Positions 1 to 13,900 of a stretch of 64,000 bases of DNA are shown here, one piece after another. How positions within the stretch are numbered: the first letter of the stretch is position 1; the number at the start of each line of letters is the position of its first letter. A program made the position numbers and the translations under genes. Origin of the DNA: Ascarosepion bandense (lineage: Eukaryota > Mollusca > Cephalopoda > Sepiida > Sepiidae); NCBI GenBank assembly GCA_037127315.1, contig JBBBDQ010000225.1, positions 923,001 to 987,000 of the forward strand. The letters are read 5' to 3'. The notes beneath the pieces are model-generated. The model worked only from the letters and a program-made list of their open reading frames with translations. It was not told where the DNA came from and searched no databases.

Positions 1-978
1 CTAATTTCTTGATCATTTTTTGTTAATAGAAATTATTAAAAAAAAAATTAAATGAAACGTTTCCTTTCACCTGTAACAGTCTGAAGTCACAAAACCAAGA
101 GTGCGCTATTTCCTTTTTTTTTTCTTAATTCATTATTTAAGATTCTAATGACTCCAAGTTTCAATCGATAATTGGGCTCTAATTAAAATATATATTTTAA
201 GGAATCTGAAACGCGAGAGATGTCCATGTTTTGCTGTATTTGACTCTAGAAGTAACAAAAGAAAAAGTCAGCTTTCATGAAGTGATTGTTTTTCATTTGA
301 AAGAAACAAGAATAAAAAAAAACTGGACTATATTAGCTTTGTTACCGACCATTTGTGTGTCTCCCTCTTTTGTTCAAGTAACATCTTCTGTTTTTAGATA
401 AACCCCCAAAATACACGATGTGAGGTTTTGTCGGCAACATTAGTTTAACAATGTGAATTTGCCAATGAACAAGTATTGTACCATAAAACTGTATATGTAA
501 TCATTAATGAGTTATAGATTTTAGTAAGCTTACCTTAGTTCGGTTCAACGTTTACGTGGGAGAAGTTAAGGAAGATTGTGTTGCAGAAGACTCGTTTGCC
601 TTGAAAATCGGCATACTTTTTTACCTGAACTCTAACAACAAACAATTATCATCAGCTTTAAAATGCGCAACTTTTTCACCTTTAATTTAGATCTTTAGAA
701 AGGGATATAAAAGTTTGTCTGTTTCACCAAAACTGTGAACGACATAATCTTTGGATAATGTAGTAAGATTGCTCAAATGTGTAATACATTGATTAAGAAT
801 ATAATTAAACAAAGCTTTCAAGATAAGCAGCAAATTAAAAATTAGTACATTTACATTACAAGTGACAGAGAAAATCTCTTTCGTGTTTGTTCATGTTTCC
901 CCATATAAAAACAAATAAAAAATAGTTAAGATTTTTATTGTATTTATTTTATTACCACTATCATTTTCTTTGTTACAG
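1..978. other. Intron, AT-rich, upstream of first visible exon
   Basis: No exon or recognisable repeat is seen. The segment ends in a normal acceptor (tttgttacag) at 978. The preceding motor exons lie outside the window. Confidence 0.6.
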
Positions 979-1121
979 GTTATCTACAGTGCCAAAGGCT
1001 TTCTTGAAAAAAACCGCGATACATTAAGTTCGGATTTAATGTCTTGTCTACTGAATAGCCAAAACTCGTTTATCCAGGACTTGGTGACAGCACCATTATC
1101 AGCCACAGGAAGTATTGCAGA
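979..1121 (+). CDS. Exon 1: myosin motor, [10 protein letters not shown] region
   Basis: Translation from the first base gives [16 protein letters not shown] and then a helix ending in ATGSIAE. The [10 protein letters not shown] stretch is the conserved myosin segment just before loop 2 in the lower half of the motor. Acceptor ttacag ends at 978 and donor GTAAGT starts at 1122. The exon ends with two bases of a Glu codon, which the next exon completes. Confidence 0.93.
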
Positions 1122-1391
1122 GTAAGTTTCTAGAAACTTAGCAAGTAAATTTTAGAAATTAATCGAGTATGTTACCATTTTTTTCATTAATCTATTCATC
1201 ACTATTCTTACATTCACGTCCTTATTTTCCATTCGTACATACGCCTACGCATTTTTTTCTTTCCTGGCATACTTACTTTTGAGGTCACGTATTGTCTTTT
1301 CATGTAACACATAAAATGAGGTATTGCGCATACGCAAGAGCAGATTGCTGAAGGCAGATTCCATTAATGGGCAGACGTGATGAGACTCGCC

Positions 1392-1440
<49 letters not shown>

Positions 1441-2502
1441 TATGGGCAGTAATCTTTTATTTAAACATATTTCGTTAAAAAATATGACCAACAAAGAAGA
1501 TTTCATTAATTTTTTTTTAAATTTTTCCAGTATCCATAGATGTATGCTGGAGATAAGGAGTGTAAAAATGTTCTTGGAATTACTTTAAACTGTTGTTCTC
1601 AATTTGGTTGATATAGATGTTATAATAGACATAACGTTTCGTCCCAGTAACCTCTGGTCATCATCAGGTGTCCATAGATTGGCTGATATGGATTATCTTG
1701 TTGATCATTGTGAAATATCCTGTGAAATCAGTTATTGTTCTTTCATGTTGAATGTGGTCCGTCACTACCAGATTCACGGATTGAACTCATAACCACTAGA
1801 TGATACTGGCACATGTATAACCATTTACTATATCCACTACACCACCTTTAGTGGTATTTTGTTTGGAGCCTTTTATATTCAGTGTCAAATGATTTCTTTT
1901 GTTTTGTTTTTTTTTTTTGTTTTTTTTGTTTTTTTGTTTTTTTGACAACTGGATTATGTTAGTGGGTTCGTGCCACTTGTCATAACTTTTATTTATTTCT
2001 GAGATGGGTCATTTTCAATAATCTTGGAATTATTTCGAACTATTCTTCTCATTTTGATTGATATAGATGTTATAATAGACACAACATTTCGACCAAGTAC
2101 CCTCATCATCAGGTGCCTATAGATTACACACCTGATTTCACAGGATATTTCGCAATAATCAACAAGATAATCTATATCAGATAATATATGGACACCTGAT
2201 GATGACCATAGGGTACTTGGTCGAAACGTTGTGTCTATTATAAAAGCTATATCAACCAAGATGAGAAGAATAGTTCGAAATAATTCCAAGATTATTGAAA
2301 ATTACTCATCGCAGAAATAAATGCAAGTTGAAGAGGAGAGTTCTTTAAAGCTAATTTAAAGCTATTACGTGATGTGCGCGACTGAGCATCGTGTGAATGT
2401 CTATTTTTTCAAATGGATTATTTAGATTAGAAACAACAAGGTTTGCAAACTTCCATTTCTATAATATATTATAGATTTTACATGTTTTGAGGAATTACAA
2501 CA

Positions 2503-2564
<62 letters not shown>

Positions 2565-4108
2565 ACGAGGATGCATTTATATATAAAAATAATATTAATA
2601 ATATATAAAAAGTTATAGTAATGGATTTTATTGAGTCCTAAGTATTATTCCCAAAAAGTTTTAATTCATGCAGTAGTCGTAAAAATAAGGAAATTAGAAA
2701 TAGAACGTTTGGAATGATCGAGAATGTTCCAGTAAAATCAAGAGAATTCGAAAGGTTCTAGAAATATGCACATTAGGTGTTATCTATTTAATCAGCGAAG
2801 AGCTCGATAGTAGCGTTTGTTATCAGAGAGATTGTCTTGCACATCTCCAAGCTTTTGAACAAAATGTGGCATAGAATTTTCTGGAAAAAAGTTTACGATA
2901 TCATCAAATCCTTTCTCTCGGCTAGGTCCATGGTTATTGTGAAAACCTAATCTTTTGAAGCTCATGAGATCAATATCGGCGTCCTCCAAGTTTCTCTCAT
3001 CAGTCCTACCCTGTTTTTACTTTTATTAACTATCATCCATCTTATAAACATTCTCAAGTCATTAGTAAACATTTATGCAAATGATGCCACTGTTTATCGT
3101 CTCTTTTCAAAAAACAAGATGGTCGAAGCCTTGCAGCTTATTTCTCTTAACCGAGCTCAATAATGAAATAGATTTCAACACCTCAAAAAATCGCTAGTAT
3201 CGTTTCAAACCCTGAGTTTTCTCCAGTCATGATGAATACTTCTACTCTCAATGAGGCTACATATTTTGAAAGTCTATGGGGTCTCAAGATCTCTCCAGAC
3301 CTCAAGTGAAACAATCCAATGATAAAAATGCTGAGAAAAAAGTCGGCTCATTCTATCACTCCAGGGAGTATGACATTTTCGCCGTGCTTCACAAGAATCA
3401 GACTAGATCAAAAAGAGTATAAGAGTATATCTGGGCTGAAGCAACTCAATTACCACTTTGCAGATTTGATTGTTCAAAATTGTTTATCCCGTCTCCATTC
3501 ATTACTTCCACCAATTCAATCCTTTACAATTCGGATACTCCATGCTACTTTCACGGAATTGAATCACCCTCATTTCCTCCGTTTTCAAATGTAAGAAGAA
3601 CATTCCACCAAGACGGTTTCCTTTTAAGAACTGCTTCTTTGTAGAACAGACATCCGTATGGGTGGTTCTACTTTAATCATGCCTTATTCAGGTTATGGTT
3701 CAATCATTATATTTCCACCTTATCTTCATAATCTTTTACTTTGTACCGCATCCTCTTTCATTCATATCATGTACTTCATACATTACCATTTCGACTGATT
3801 CTCAAGATATTTATCAAAAACAAACAAAAAATGACAATTTAAGAGCAGTATTATGCATACATTACTTTTATTCTGACAGTAATGATTACATTAGTTCTTC
3901 TCCATTGCTTGCTTCTATTTTTTTCTGATTTTTCAATGCACAACACAGGGAATAAGTGTCGAAAGCAAATTTTACTTCAGAATTGCCAAAAGTGCGGTTT
4001 AATGAAAATATTCATTGACTGACAAAAATATTAAGTTAGTTATTACTCTACAATTGTAATATTCTTTATCAGTAAAGTTAGTAAGCTGTGATATACACAC
4101 AATACACG

Positions 4109-4173
<65 letters not shown>

Positions 4174-4876
4174 AATGTCTTACTAGACAGAATCATGATT
4201 CACAAAGAATTTGAAAAAAGAAGCAAAAAAGAAAAATACAGAAAAATGCATTTCAGCACTTTTAAATATTAAGTCTCTATATTGTCTGCAATATTATGAG
4301 AGTTCAAAATAAAACATGAAAATGTATTACAAGTACACACAACTGTTTTGGAATTGATGTAAAATACCATTAATTGTAAATTCATTCATCATAGGCTTAG
4401 AAAATTTCGACAACTCGTACAAGTTGAGTATATGGGAATAACAATCACAACATACAATGCTTATCCCTGCTAGAAACACCGAAAGGACGGTTTTGTTCTT
4501 TAGAAGTCATCTAAATACATGTTAAGAGTCCTTTTCTTTTCTATTGTCCACAAAGCTATAATACCCTCATCCTTTGCTACCCAAAATGTAGGAGATCACT
4601 ATCTGCTATGTGTATAGCGTGTAGGACAAGAACAAAACATCAATGATCTCTTCTAAGTTAGAAACATGTTGACAAGATACAGAGAATCTGTTAGCTCTCC
4701 AATATCAGGATCAACCAATGTTTCACGTTCTTTGTATTTTTTATTAATCCTTTCAAATTTCCGTAGAAAAAGAATGTACTCACCATTCCTATCTCTATAT
4801 ATCTGTTTCTATCTCATACTGAAAATCAAATTATGATTTCACCTCGACTAAGATCAAATCTGATATGTCCCAGAAA

Positions 4877-4935
<59 letters not shown>

Positions 4936-7900
4936 CGAAGTAGTTAAGCGGTTTTAGCACATGTAACCAGGTAAGACAATCAAGCAAGTAGCCGTAATGG
5001 ACCGGTACTCGTCCTAGTCGTGTGCAGTATGCTGAGACGTAGGCTAATGCAATAGACGTAGACCTATAACCGTAGACCTATAGTTATAGCTGACACTAGC
5101 CAATCATATTATTGTGAGGTGGGAACTAATGTGTATGCATATTCATTACATCACCTCCTCCTGAGCTACATTTTCCCGTGAAATTTAGCTTCAATATTTT
5201 CTCTTTTTAGGTTCTGGACATAATCGATTGACCTTTTTCCTAAGTCTTTTTCGCCTCAATCCTCCCTACCGTGGTGGCGTTTGACACACTGGTACCTCTG
5301 GCCTTGAGGTTGGGAATACTTCCATTGGCGAGTGTTGACTTGCTGGAACGGAAATTTCAAATGTGTCATACAGGACTTCCATTGGAATTTCTTTGGTATT
5401 TTCCGTTATGTCTGTAGTGTGTCTGGGTCTCAATTGATTCCAATGTCTTTTGCACTGAAAATTCTTCCCTTTTATGTCATATATGACCTGTTCAAATCTT
5501 TTGGTTATCATTTCTTCTTCCCAATACATTTTTCCAGCCCTAAAGTTCTTGAAAAAAAATTTTTCAGCTGGCTTATACGCTTTAGTCATTTGGTTTTCTT
5601 TTTAGCAGTTTTCTTCGCCGGACTAGGCAACAGCATGTCGTATTTTCTTCGCAAACATTAACTCTGCTGGCGATAATCCTGACGTCGTATTCGGGTTTGG
5701 CGTGATCCTATATACTGCCAAAAATTTCTGAATACTTCTTTCATTCATGTCCACGCCTTGACTTTTCTTTAACGCTCGTTTAAAGGTGTTCACAAATTTT
5801 TCCGCCTGTCCATTCAATCTTGAATTATATAATGCCGTTCTCACGAGATCAATGGACAATGATGAACAGAATTCCTTGAATTCACTTCCCATAAACTGCG
5901 TTCCGTTGTTGATGACTAAAGTTTTAGGGAGACCAAAGTGACTAAAAATTTCATCAAATGCGTTTATTGTATTTGTTGCAGTCAGATGTCTGCACTTAAC
6001 AATTTCTGGTCACTTAGTGAAACTGATAGTAAAATCTATTTATGGGCCCTGCATAGTCGATATGCAATCGAGTCCATGGGGCCTGTCTTTGGCCATGGTT
6101 GAATCTTTACCAGTGGATCCCTCTCTGCACTGTTTCACCAAGTTTTCTATGTCTTAGTCTACCCTTGACCAATAAGTATAGCTTCTCATTAAAGAGTTCA
6201 TTCTCGAAATCCCTGGGTAGCCAATATGAAATTCTTTCAGAATTTTCTTTTGCAGAATACCCGGCATTACAACTCTATCTGCGTATAGCAATACCTGTTC
6301 GCAGATTGAAAACAGTGACACACTAATTCCTTTTTTAGTTTTCTCGATCAACCAGACTTGCTTTTTCATTTTTTTAATGAAATCATCGTTCTCCGCTGCT
6401 TTTTCACATCTTCTAACGTAACCAGTATTTCTCTAATAGTGTTGCACACCTGATCGACAATTCACTTTCATCTCTTAGCGACGCTATTACTGTTTCTTCC
6501 CTCTGGTTCCATATATTCAGGTATTAATCTTGATAACCCATCAGCGTGACCTAGCTTCTTTGAAGGCACATATTCTATTTTGAAATTATACTTCAATAGA
6601 ATTATACCTCAACGCTGTAGTTGATTTGCCATGTGAGTTGGTATACCTTTTTTTCCAAATATTGATAACAGCGGTTTGTGATCTGCTTGCAGAATAAACT
6701 CTCTTCTGTATAGAAATCTGTTAGATTTTTTTTACAGCGTAGATTATTGCTAAACTCTCTTTTTCAATTTGACTGTAACTTCGATCAGAGGGCAGCAACG
6801 TTCTCGAGTCATGTGCTATTGGCTTCGTAGATCCGTCCTCGAATTTATGAAGCAATGCAACACCTAGTCCTTCATTGTTGGCATCTGCTGCTACAATAAT
6901 TTTCCTCTTCGGGTAAAAATGCACTAACGATAGGTCTGCTAATAGACAGCTTTTTTTTTTTTAAACCATGTTTGCATTCTTTCGACCATATCCACTTTGT
7001 GCCCTTTTTCAATAACTCATTTAAAGGAGCTCTCATATACATTTTCGGGATATAAATGGTATAGTAGCTTACTAATCCCAAGAACGCCTGGAGTTTAGCC
7101 ACATTATCAGGTGCTGGCATATTTTTTATAGCCTCAGCCCTTTCTGGATCCGGTTTTCTTCCTTTATTGTCAATGATCTGTCCTAAATATTTTATCTTCT
7201 TTAAGAAGATCTCGCATTTTTCAGTACTCAGCTTAAATCCGTATTCCTCAATTCTCTGAAATACTGCTTTAATATGCGTTTTGTGTTTGGGCTTTGTTTT
7301 CACTTATAATCAAAATATCATTTAAATATGCGATTGCATACTCCATACTAGCCAACATTGTATCCATTATTTTCTGGAATTGGCTTGGAGCTACCTTCAA
7401 TCTAAACGAAAGACGATTTAGTTTAAACATCCCATTATGCGTGTTTATTGTCAGGTATTTCGAACGTTCTTCACTGACTTTAACCAGAAGGTAAACCTCC
7501 GACAAGTCCAACTTTGAAAACACTCTACTTCCGTTCAACTTAGTGAATATATCCTCAGAAGATAGTAGAGAGTACGCGTGGTCTTTCAAACAGTCATTTA
7601 AACCAGTCGAAAAATCAGCACACACTCTGATTTTTTGGTTTTTCTTTTTCATATATACGATTGGAGACACCTAATCTGAGTAATCGACTTTCGAAATTAC
7701 GCCACTTTTCTCCAACCTTTCCAATTCTTCATCTATTGTATTTAGCGCTGAAAATGGTACTTTTCTCTTTGGTCTAAAAATTGGTTTAACATTTTCTTTT
7801 AATTCGAAGTTGACTTCTGTTTTTGTGCACAGACCTAGTCCTTCTGAAAAGACGCGGGGGAATTCACTTTTCAAATCCGTAATAAATCTTTCTGTTTTCT

Positions 7901-10900
7901 TTGTCTTATTGTTCTCTATGACGTTAACTTCGTTACAGAAAGCATTTACTGGTAATTCCCACAATTTAAACAATACGATCCAGTCTAAACCAAAGAGGTT
8001 TACTGAACCAGAGAGCACATACACTTTCGATTTGTGAATTTTCCCCATGAACGAAATGTTGCATTTTAATTTACCTTTAAACTTAAGACTTTTTCCTGCC
8101 ACTCCCCTAGCAATCTTGTCTGTATTAGTCAACAGTGGGGAACCGATTTTTCCATTTTTGCTCGTTTATTAACGAGATATCACTTCCTGAATCGAATAAT
8201 AATTTTACGGTCTGCCCATTTATTATTACATTGAGGTATTTTCTTCTTTTAACTTCCTCAATTTCGTTTTTCAACCAAACTACATTCATCTTTGTTTGCG
8301 ACTTTGATTTTACTTTTCCCGACAATGAGAACTACTATAACTTACACGCCCACAATTAAAACATATTTGATCCCTAAAGAAACAATTCTTCTTTATATTG
8401 TGGAGAAAATTCCTCGAGTTAATTAGGAAACACTTTCCGGAAAAAAATCCACTAAGTAAGATCTTTAATAAAAACACTATAAAATTAAGTTACAGCTGTA
8501 TGAACAATCTAGAAAAAATTATAAAAACCACAATAATAATATTTTAAAAAATTCAACAAAATCACTAAAATCAACCAGACAACAGAAAATAACAAGTTAG
8601 ACAAGAAAAAATTTAATTGTAAAAATCCCATAGACTGTCCGCTTTATTCTGTATCCACTTCTCTTGTCTTACAGTTTGTACTCGCGAAATGCTTTTCTCC
8701 TCAATCCGAGTATTACCTTTTCTTATGTTTATAAGTCGCTGACATTCTTCCGTTTCTTTTTGTAGCATAATCTTCGTATCCTGTTCCATGATAGTGAGGA
8801 TTCTTGATCTAATTTCCATGTCCTTCGATGTCGTTAGACCATGCACAAAAATTAGACACTTGAACATGTCGCCTGACAATTCCTTTAATTTAAACGCCTT
8901 ACACTGTACATTAACCATACCTGCATACGTGACAAAATTATCATTTTTTTACGATATTTAGACACTTGTATCGTGTATGAAATCTCTTTTATCGAAAGTT
9001 TTCGACAAAACTTTTACTGTTTCGGTGAATATAATTTCTTCTGGCTTCTTTTGGGAGGATTAAATTCACGTATTTTGTATTTTCTTCTGTTCCCAACTTC
9101 TGCAACAACAGAGTGATTTTTTTCTTGTCTGACCATTGTTCACATTTTTTCGTAAATATTGTTTCAAATCTACGAAAAATTAAGTTGTTGTTGTTGTTCT
9201 TGTTGTAATGTCACTTGTAGCATCTTAATTAATTCAGCAATTTGTTCCATTCTGTCAACGTATCCACAAAAATTTTGGCTTCAATTTATGTATACAATAA
9301 ATCTTCAACAAGAGGGAGGGGCAATTTCGTGCCGGAAGCTCCAATACTAACATTTCAGAGTGATTGGGTGCCAATTTGATGACAGTGCAGAGAATTCGGA
9401 AATAATTGGATGAGTCTAATTGTGATTACGAAGTTGTTTGGAGTGATCACTAGTAATGGTGATGATATGTCTCCATTCATCTTCACACAGAGCCTCACAC
9501 TCAACACGGAGACTTTTGGGAGGTAATGTGCCCTGGGTTGAGAGATTGGCTGCCGTAAGACCCTATGTTTGACAACAGAACTCGGCAGGAGAATCCAGTC
9601 ACGGCTGTCAGAAAATTGCTGTGACCACATCTTGCCTCCTAACTCCCCAGACTGCAACCACCTCGATTATTATATGTGTGGCACAGTTGGGCGAGAAACA
9701 AAAAAAACTTTTCTAACACTACAAATGAACTGAATGCAAGCATTCACCATCTTAAACAAGGAGACCGCTCAGAAAAGTTTTAGAAGATTCCAAAGTCGTC
9801 TGGAGACTATGGCTGAAGGCAATGGCGACTTCATAGAATAAATTTACTCTTTAGTATTTCAAAATATTTTTGTGAAATTTTACTAAATATATCTGTTAAA
9901 TTAAGATGTCAATATTATTTTCATTTTTGCATAATTTAGTCGATAATTCCACCCAAATCATTGATTATGATCATCATTTTTCGGTCTCGGTCAGCCATCC
10001 AGTATACAAACAGAACAGCTTACAATATTTAACTTTAACTGCGCTTTAAATTTCTAAAATGGAGGAAGATGTTGCACTAGGTCAATCGAGGAAAGACAAA
10101 TATAACTTAAGTTGTGATTCTCTGTATAGGCAAGCGGTTAAAGTGTCATATTCTTACTTAAGTGTCCAACTACCTCCCTTTCAATGATCTCTGCATGAAC
10201 TCTTCTTTTTCTGTATGTTTATCTGGCCTTGTCCTTCAGTAGAAGATAACGCGTCCTTGTTTGTTATTCATTAAAGCCTTACGTCTTAAGGTAGCTTCGT
10301 CTCTACTCATTTCATAAAGAATACCGTATAATACAGTGGCTTCACCTACAAAGGGGGGAGGACACAGATTCAAATCGTGCCCATGGAGGGGGCTTATTTC
10401 TTTATTGTATGTTCAGACCGGTATACGAAATAAATACTGTTAAAAACGGATCGTATACTCAAATCTCTTTTTATCGAAGTCTTAGAGAACGCCTTTTTCC
10501 TTCCTTCAACATGGCTAATGCTAATACGGTAGAGTGACTCATTGCGCCTTCTCAGCCTAAAGTTTTCCGCCGTCATGAAATTGAAACATTGATGCAATTC
10601 ATTGAATCAATTGCTAGGTTTGCTACTAAGAAAGTTGATTGACTGCGTCGTGCTAGAAATTTTTTCTAGCTATAATCTATGTCATACATTCATAAGTCTT
10701 CCATTCGTTCATGGATTGAATGTTGCTATCACATCTGGCTTGGTGCTTCTGGTGTGCATTTAGAGATTCTTGATGAAATCCAAAGAAGACTCTGATAAAC
10801 GGTAGTAAATGATAAAATTGATACATAACTATATAATTATAGTATATTATATTATACATATATATATATATATATATATAATATAATATAATATAATTAT

Positions 10901-13900
10901 ATAGTTATGTATCAATTTTACATTGCGACATGGAAATTTCTGTTTCGAGATAGGTTCTCATCATCAGGCAATGTTGATGTGGTTGTGCAGATGATTTACA
11001 TCTAAATGACAAAATCTTTTGGTTTGCTGTGAATGTATGTGTTTTTTTTTGTTTTGTTTTGTTTTTTTGTTGTTTTTTTTTTTTTTTGTTTTTTTTTTGT
11101 GGCTAATCAGAATGGAGATTCACTTTGGGGTTTGACCCCGAAGAATACATGTTAACCAACTTTTTTCCTCTTTTTTCCTTCTTTCTTTTTCCTCAATCCT
11201 ATTCTTCCCTTGTTTGTTTCCCTTCCTTAAAATTTTACCTCCCATTAATCTGATCTTATCATTTTCCCTTCATTCCCTTCAGTTTTATTACATTTGATGT
11301 GATATTCCTTTTGAGTAGCAATCCCCTATTCTTTCCTTACTTATCCTTTTTAGTCTATTTGTTAAAGAAAAGATTTTTTAAGAAAAAAACCTAAACTGTA
11401 ATTTTTTTGTTCCATCTATCTATTTGTTGTAAAGTTTTTTTTTTCCATTATACAAAGGGGGGATTTATTTTAAAAAATGTATTTTATTTTCGGCTTTATT
11501 TTTACCTAGTTCGTATTTTTCTTATGTACTTGTTGGTTATATGCTTGTTATTTCATTTAGGTTTTATCCATTTTCTAATGTGAATAATTTACAATGTCTA
11601 CATATGACATTAATTTCGTTGCGCTTATTTAATAAATTTTTATTTTTAAGGGATCTAATAATAAATAGTTTTTCATATAATCATAATGAACATGGTTCAT
11701 TGAAGGACTTACATGTTTTAGCTTCTTTTAGAATTTTCCACTTTATTGTGGATGTTTTTTTTTTTTTTTTTTTTTTGTTTCCTTTAGGTACCAATGATAT
11801 CTTGATAGGGATGTTCTATTTCTGTATTTGATATTATTAAATGAAGAGGTGTGCTGGCAAATTCGCTGCTTTAGAGTGCTTTTAGTACTCCCTATATAGA
11901 CTTTTATATTATTTGGGTTTTCCTTTGTCGATATTTCCCATTGATAGATTATCGATTCCGTCAAACACCTGTTTTCTAGCGGACAGTCTATGGGGTTTTT
12001 ACAATTAAATTTTTTCTTGTCTAAATTGTTATTTTCTGTTGTCTGGTTGATTTTAGTGATTTTGTTGAATTTTTTTAAATATTATTATTGTGGTTTTTAT
12101 AATTTTTTCTAGATTGTTCATACAGCTGTAACTTAATTTTATAGTTTTTTATTAAAGATCTTACTTAGTGGATTTTTTTTCCGGAAAGTGTTTCCTAATT
12201 AACTTGAAGAATTTTCTTCCCAATTTGCCATTTGTCATCTGGTTGTAAGGGGGTGTGTACCAGATGATTTTCCTATTTCTATTTTTTCTTCAGGGGTTAC
12301 TTTTCTTGTTTACATATTTAATATTTGGGTTTATCTATCCACTATTTTTTAATGCAGTATTATAAAAATTGCTATGCTTATTAAACGCTTCCTCATTAGC
12401 CGAGTTTCTGCTAATTCTGTATTCTATTGATGAGGGTATATGTTTGATGATAGAAAGGGGGTGGTTAAATTTTGGGTGGATGTATAAAGGATTGGTATTT
12501 GGTTTTTTGTATGCTTGGTGTATATTTTTCTCTAAACCCAAAGAGGAAATCTACTTTTTTTATCTTAGCTTTTATTGTTACTTTTAAATTGAGATTTTTA
12601 AACTCTTTGTGTATCATTTTTCTAACCCTGTCTATTTTTAAGTTTGTGGTATCTCTTATTACTATAAGTCCGTCATCTCTATAAAGTCCAATGTCTTTAG
12701 TGTTTACTTCCTTATAGGCTGTGAGATTATATAATATTAATAATCCTACCAAATTTGAAAATTCTGCAGAATCCATCGATTCCATCGTAATATCAAAATT
12801 GTTCTCGTTGGAATTAATTTTTTTCCACTGTTCTTCTTTGTGAATGAGTGCAGATGTTTTTGCATTCATTATTATTGTTTTCTCCTCGTCCGTTATATCC
12901 GAGTAAAGAGTGGCAAATTCCAGGGCCGTAACAAATAGTTTCTTTGATATCGATGGATAGTATTCTTCGATATCAAATTGGATAAAAGAGCAGTTGCCTT
13001 TTTCTTTTATATTATAAAACCAATTTGTTACGTCTGTGGTATCTTTCCATAATTTTAATTTCAAGGAATCCTTGATTTATTCGTTGATTCTTTCTAAAAT
13101 GTTCTTACTAATTTTTCCGATCTCTGGTCTGGTAGGATTTATCATTCTAGTGGTGGGATTCATTCTAAAGTTTTTTATGTGGTCTTTTATTGTTATATAG
13201 CATTCCCTTGTGTTAAGTTTTGCCACTCTGTCGCTTATTTTTAATTTATCCGTGATTTTTGCTATCTGTTTTAATTTTATAATTATATATATAATTTGAA
13301 ATAAACATCTACACATGAACAGTGTAGCGGTTTTCTTTCTCTCCTGATCTGCAGAAAGCTCTAAAAGTTCAAATTGCAAATCTGTCTGAATAGCATAGTA
13401 TGAGATAAAAAATGACCCTATGTTCGACATATGTAACTATTAAGATGAGTCTATATCGAAAAATGTGTTTATAATCATATACATGCTTGTACAAATGTGG
13501 ATTATAGCTTTATTGTGTTGCTTTTCATCGCAGCATTCAGATTGTTTTTAGATTTAAGCAGCAAAAACACGTAAGAGAAATTGGTCAACATATTCAGACA
13601 ACTTGAAATTATTACATGATTACATTTATTTTTAGGTTTGCTTGCAAATACAACAGCCGTCCTCAACTACCATCACTGTGGCCGCTGTCCATTGAACCAG
13701 AACTACTGAGAGAAAATGTATCCCAAAAAGCTTCCTTTAAGATCAAAAAAGCCCGAATGCAGTAAGTAATCTGCAATGAACTAGAAATCATTTTTAAAAT
13801 AATCATGAGTTGTAGTTTGGATGGAAATGATCAGAATTTTGTTGCATTTTTCTCGCTTAAATATTGATCTGTATCAATTATTTTTCGTTTTAATCTATTA

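Noticed and set aside
1245..1588. Short frames reading VCVCVCV and THTHTH
   Set aside because: They are translations of the CA microsatellite.
2690..2770. Heat-shock-element-like TTCTAGAA and GAATTCGAA cluster
   Set aside because: Short and AT-rich, with no promoter or gene nearby; chance is sufficient.
9355..9657. 100-codon minus-strand frame
   Set aside because: It is the antisense of the degraded transposase that reads correctly on the + strand.
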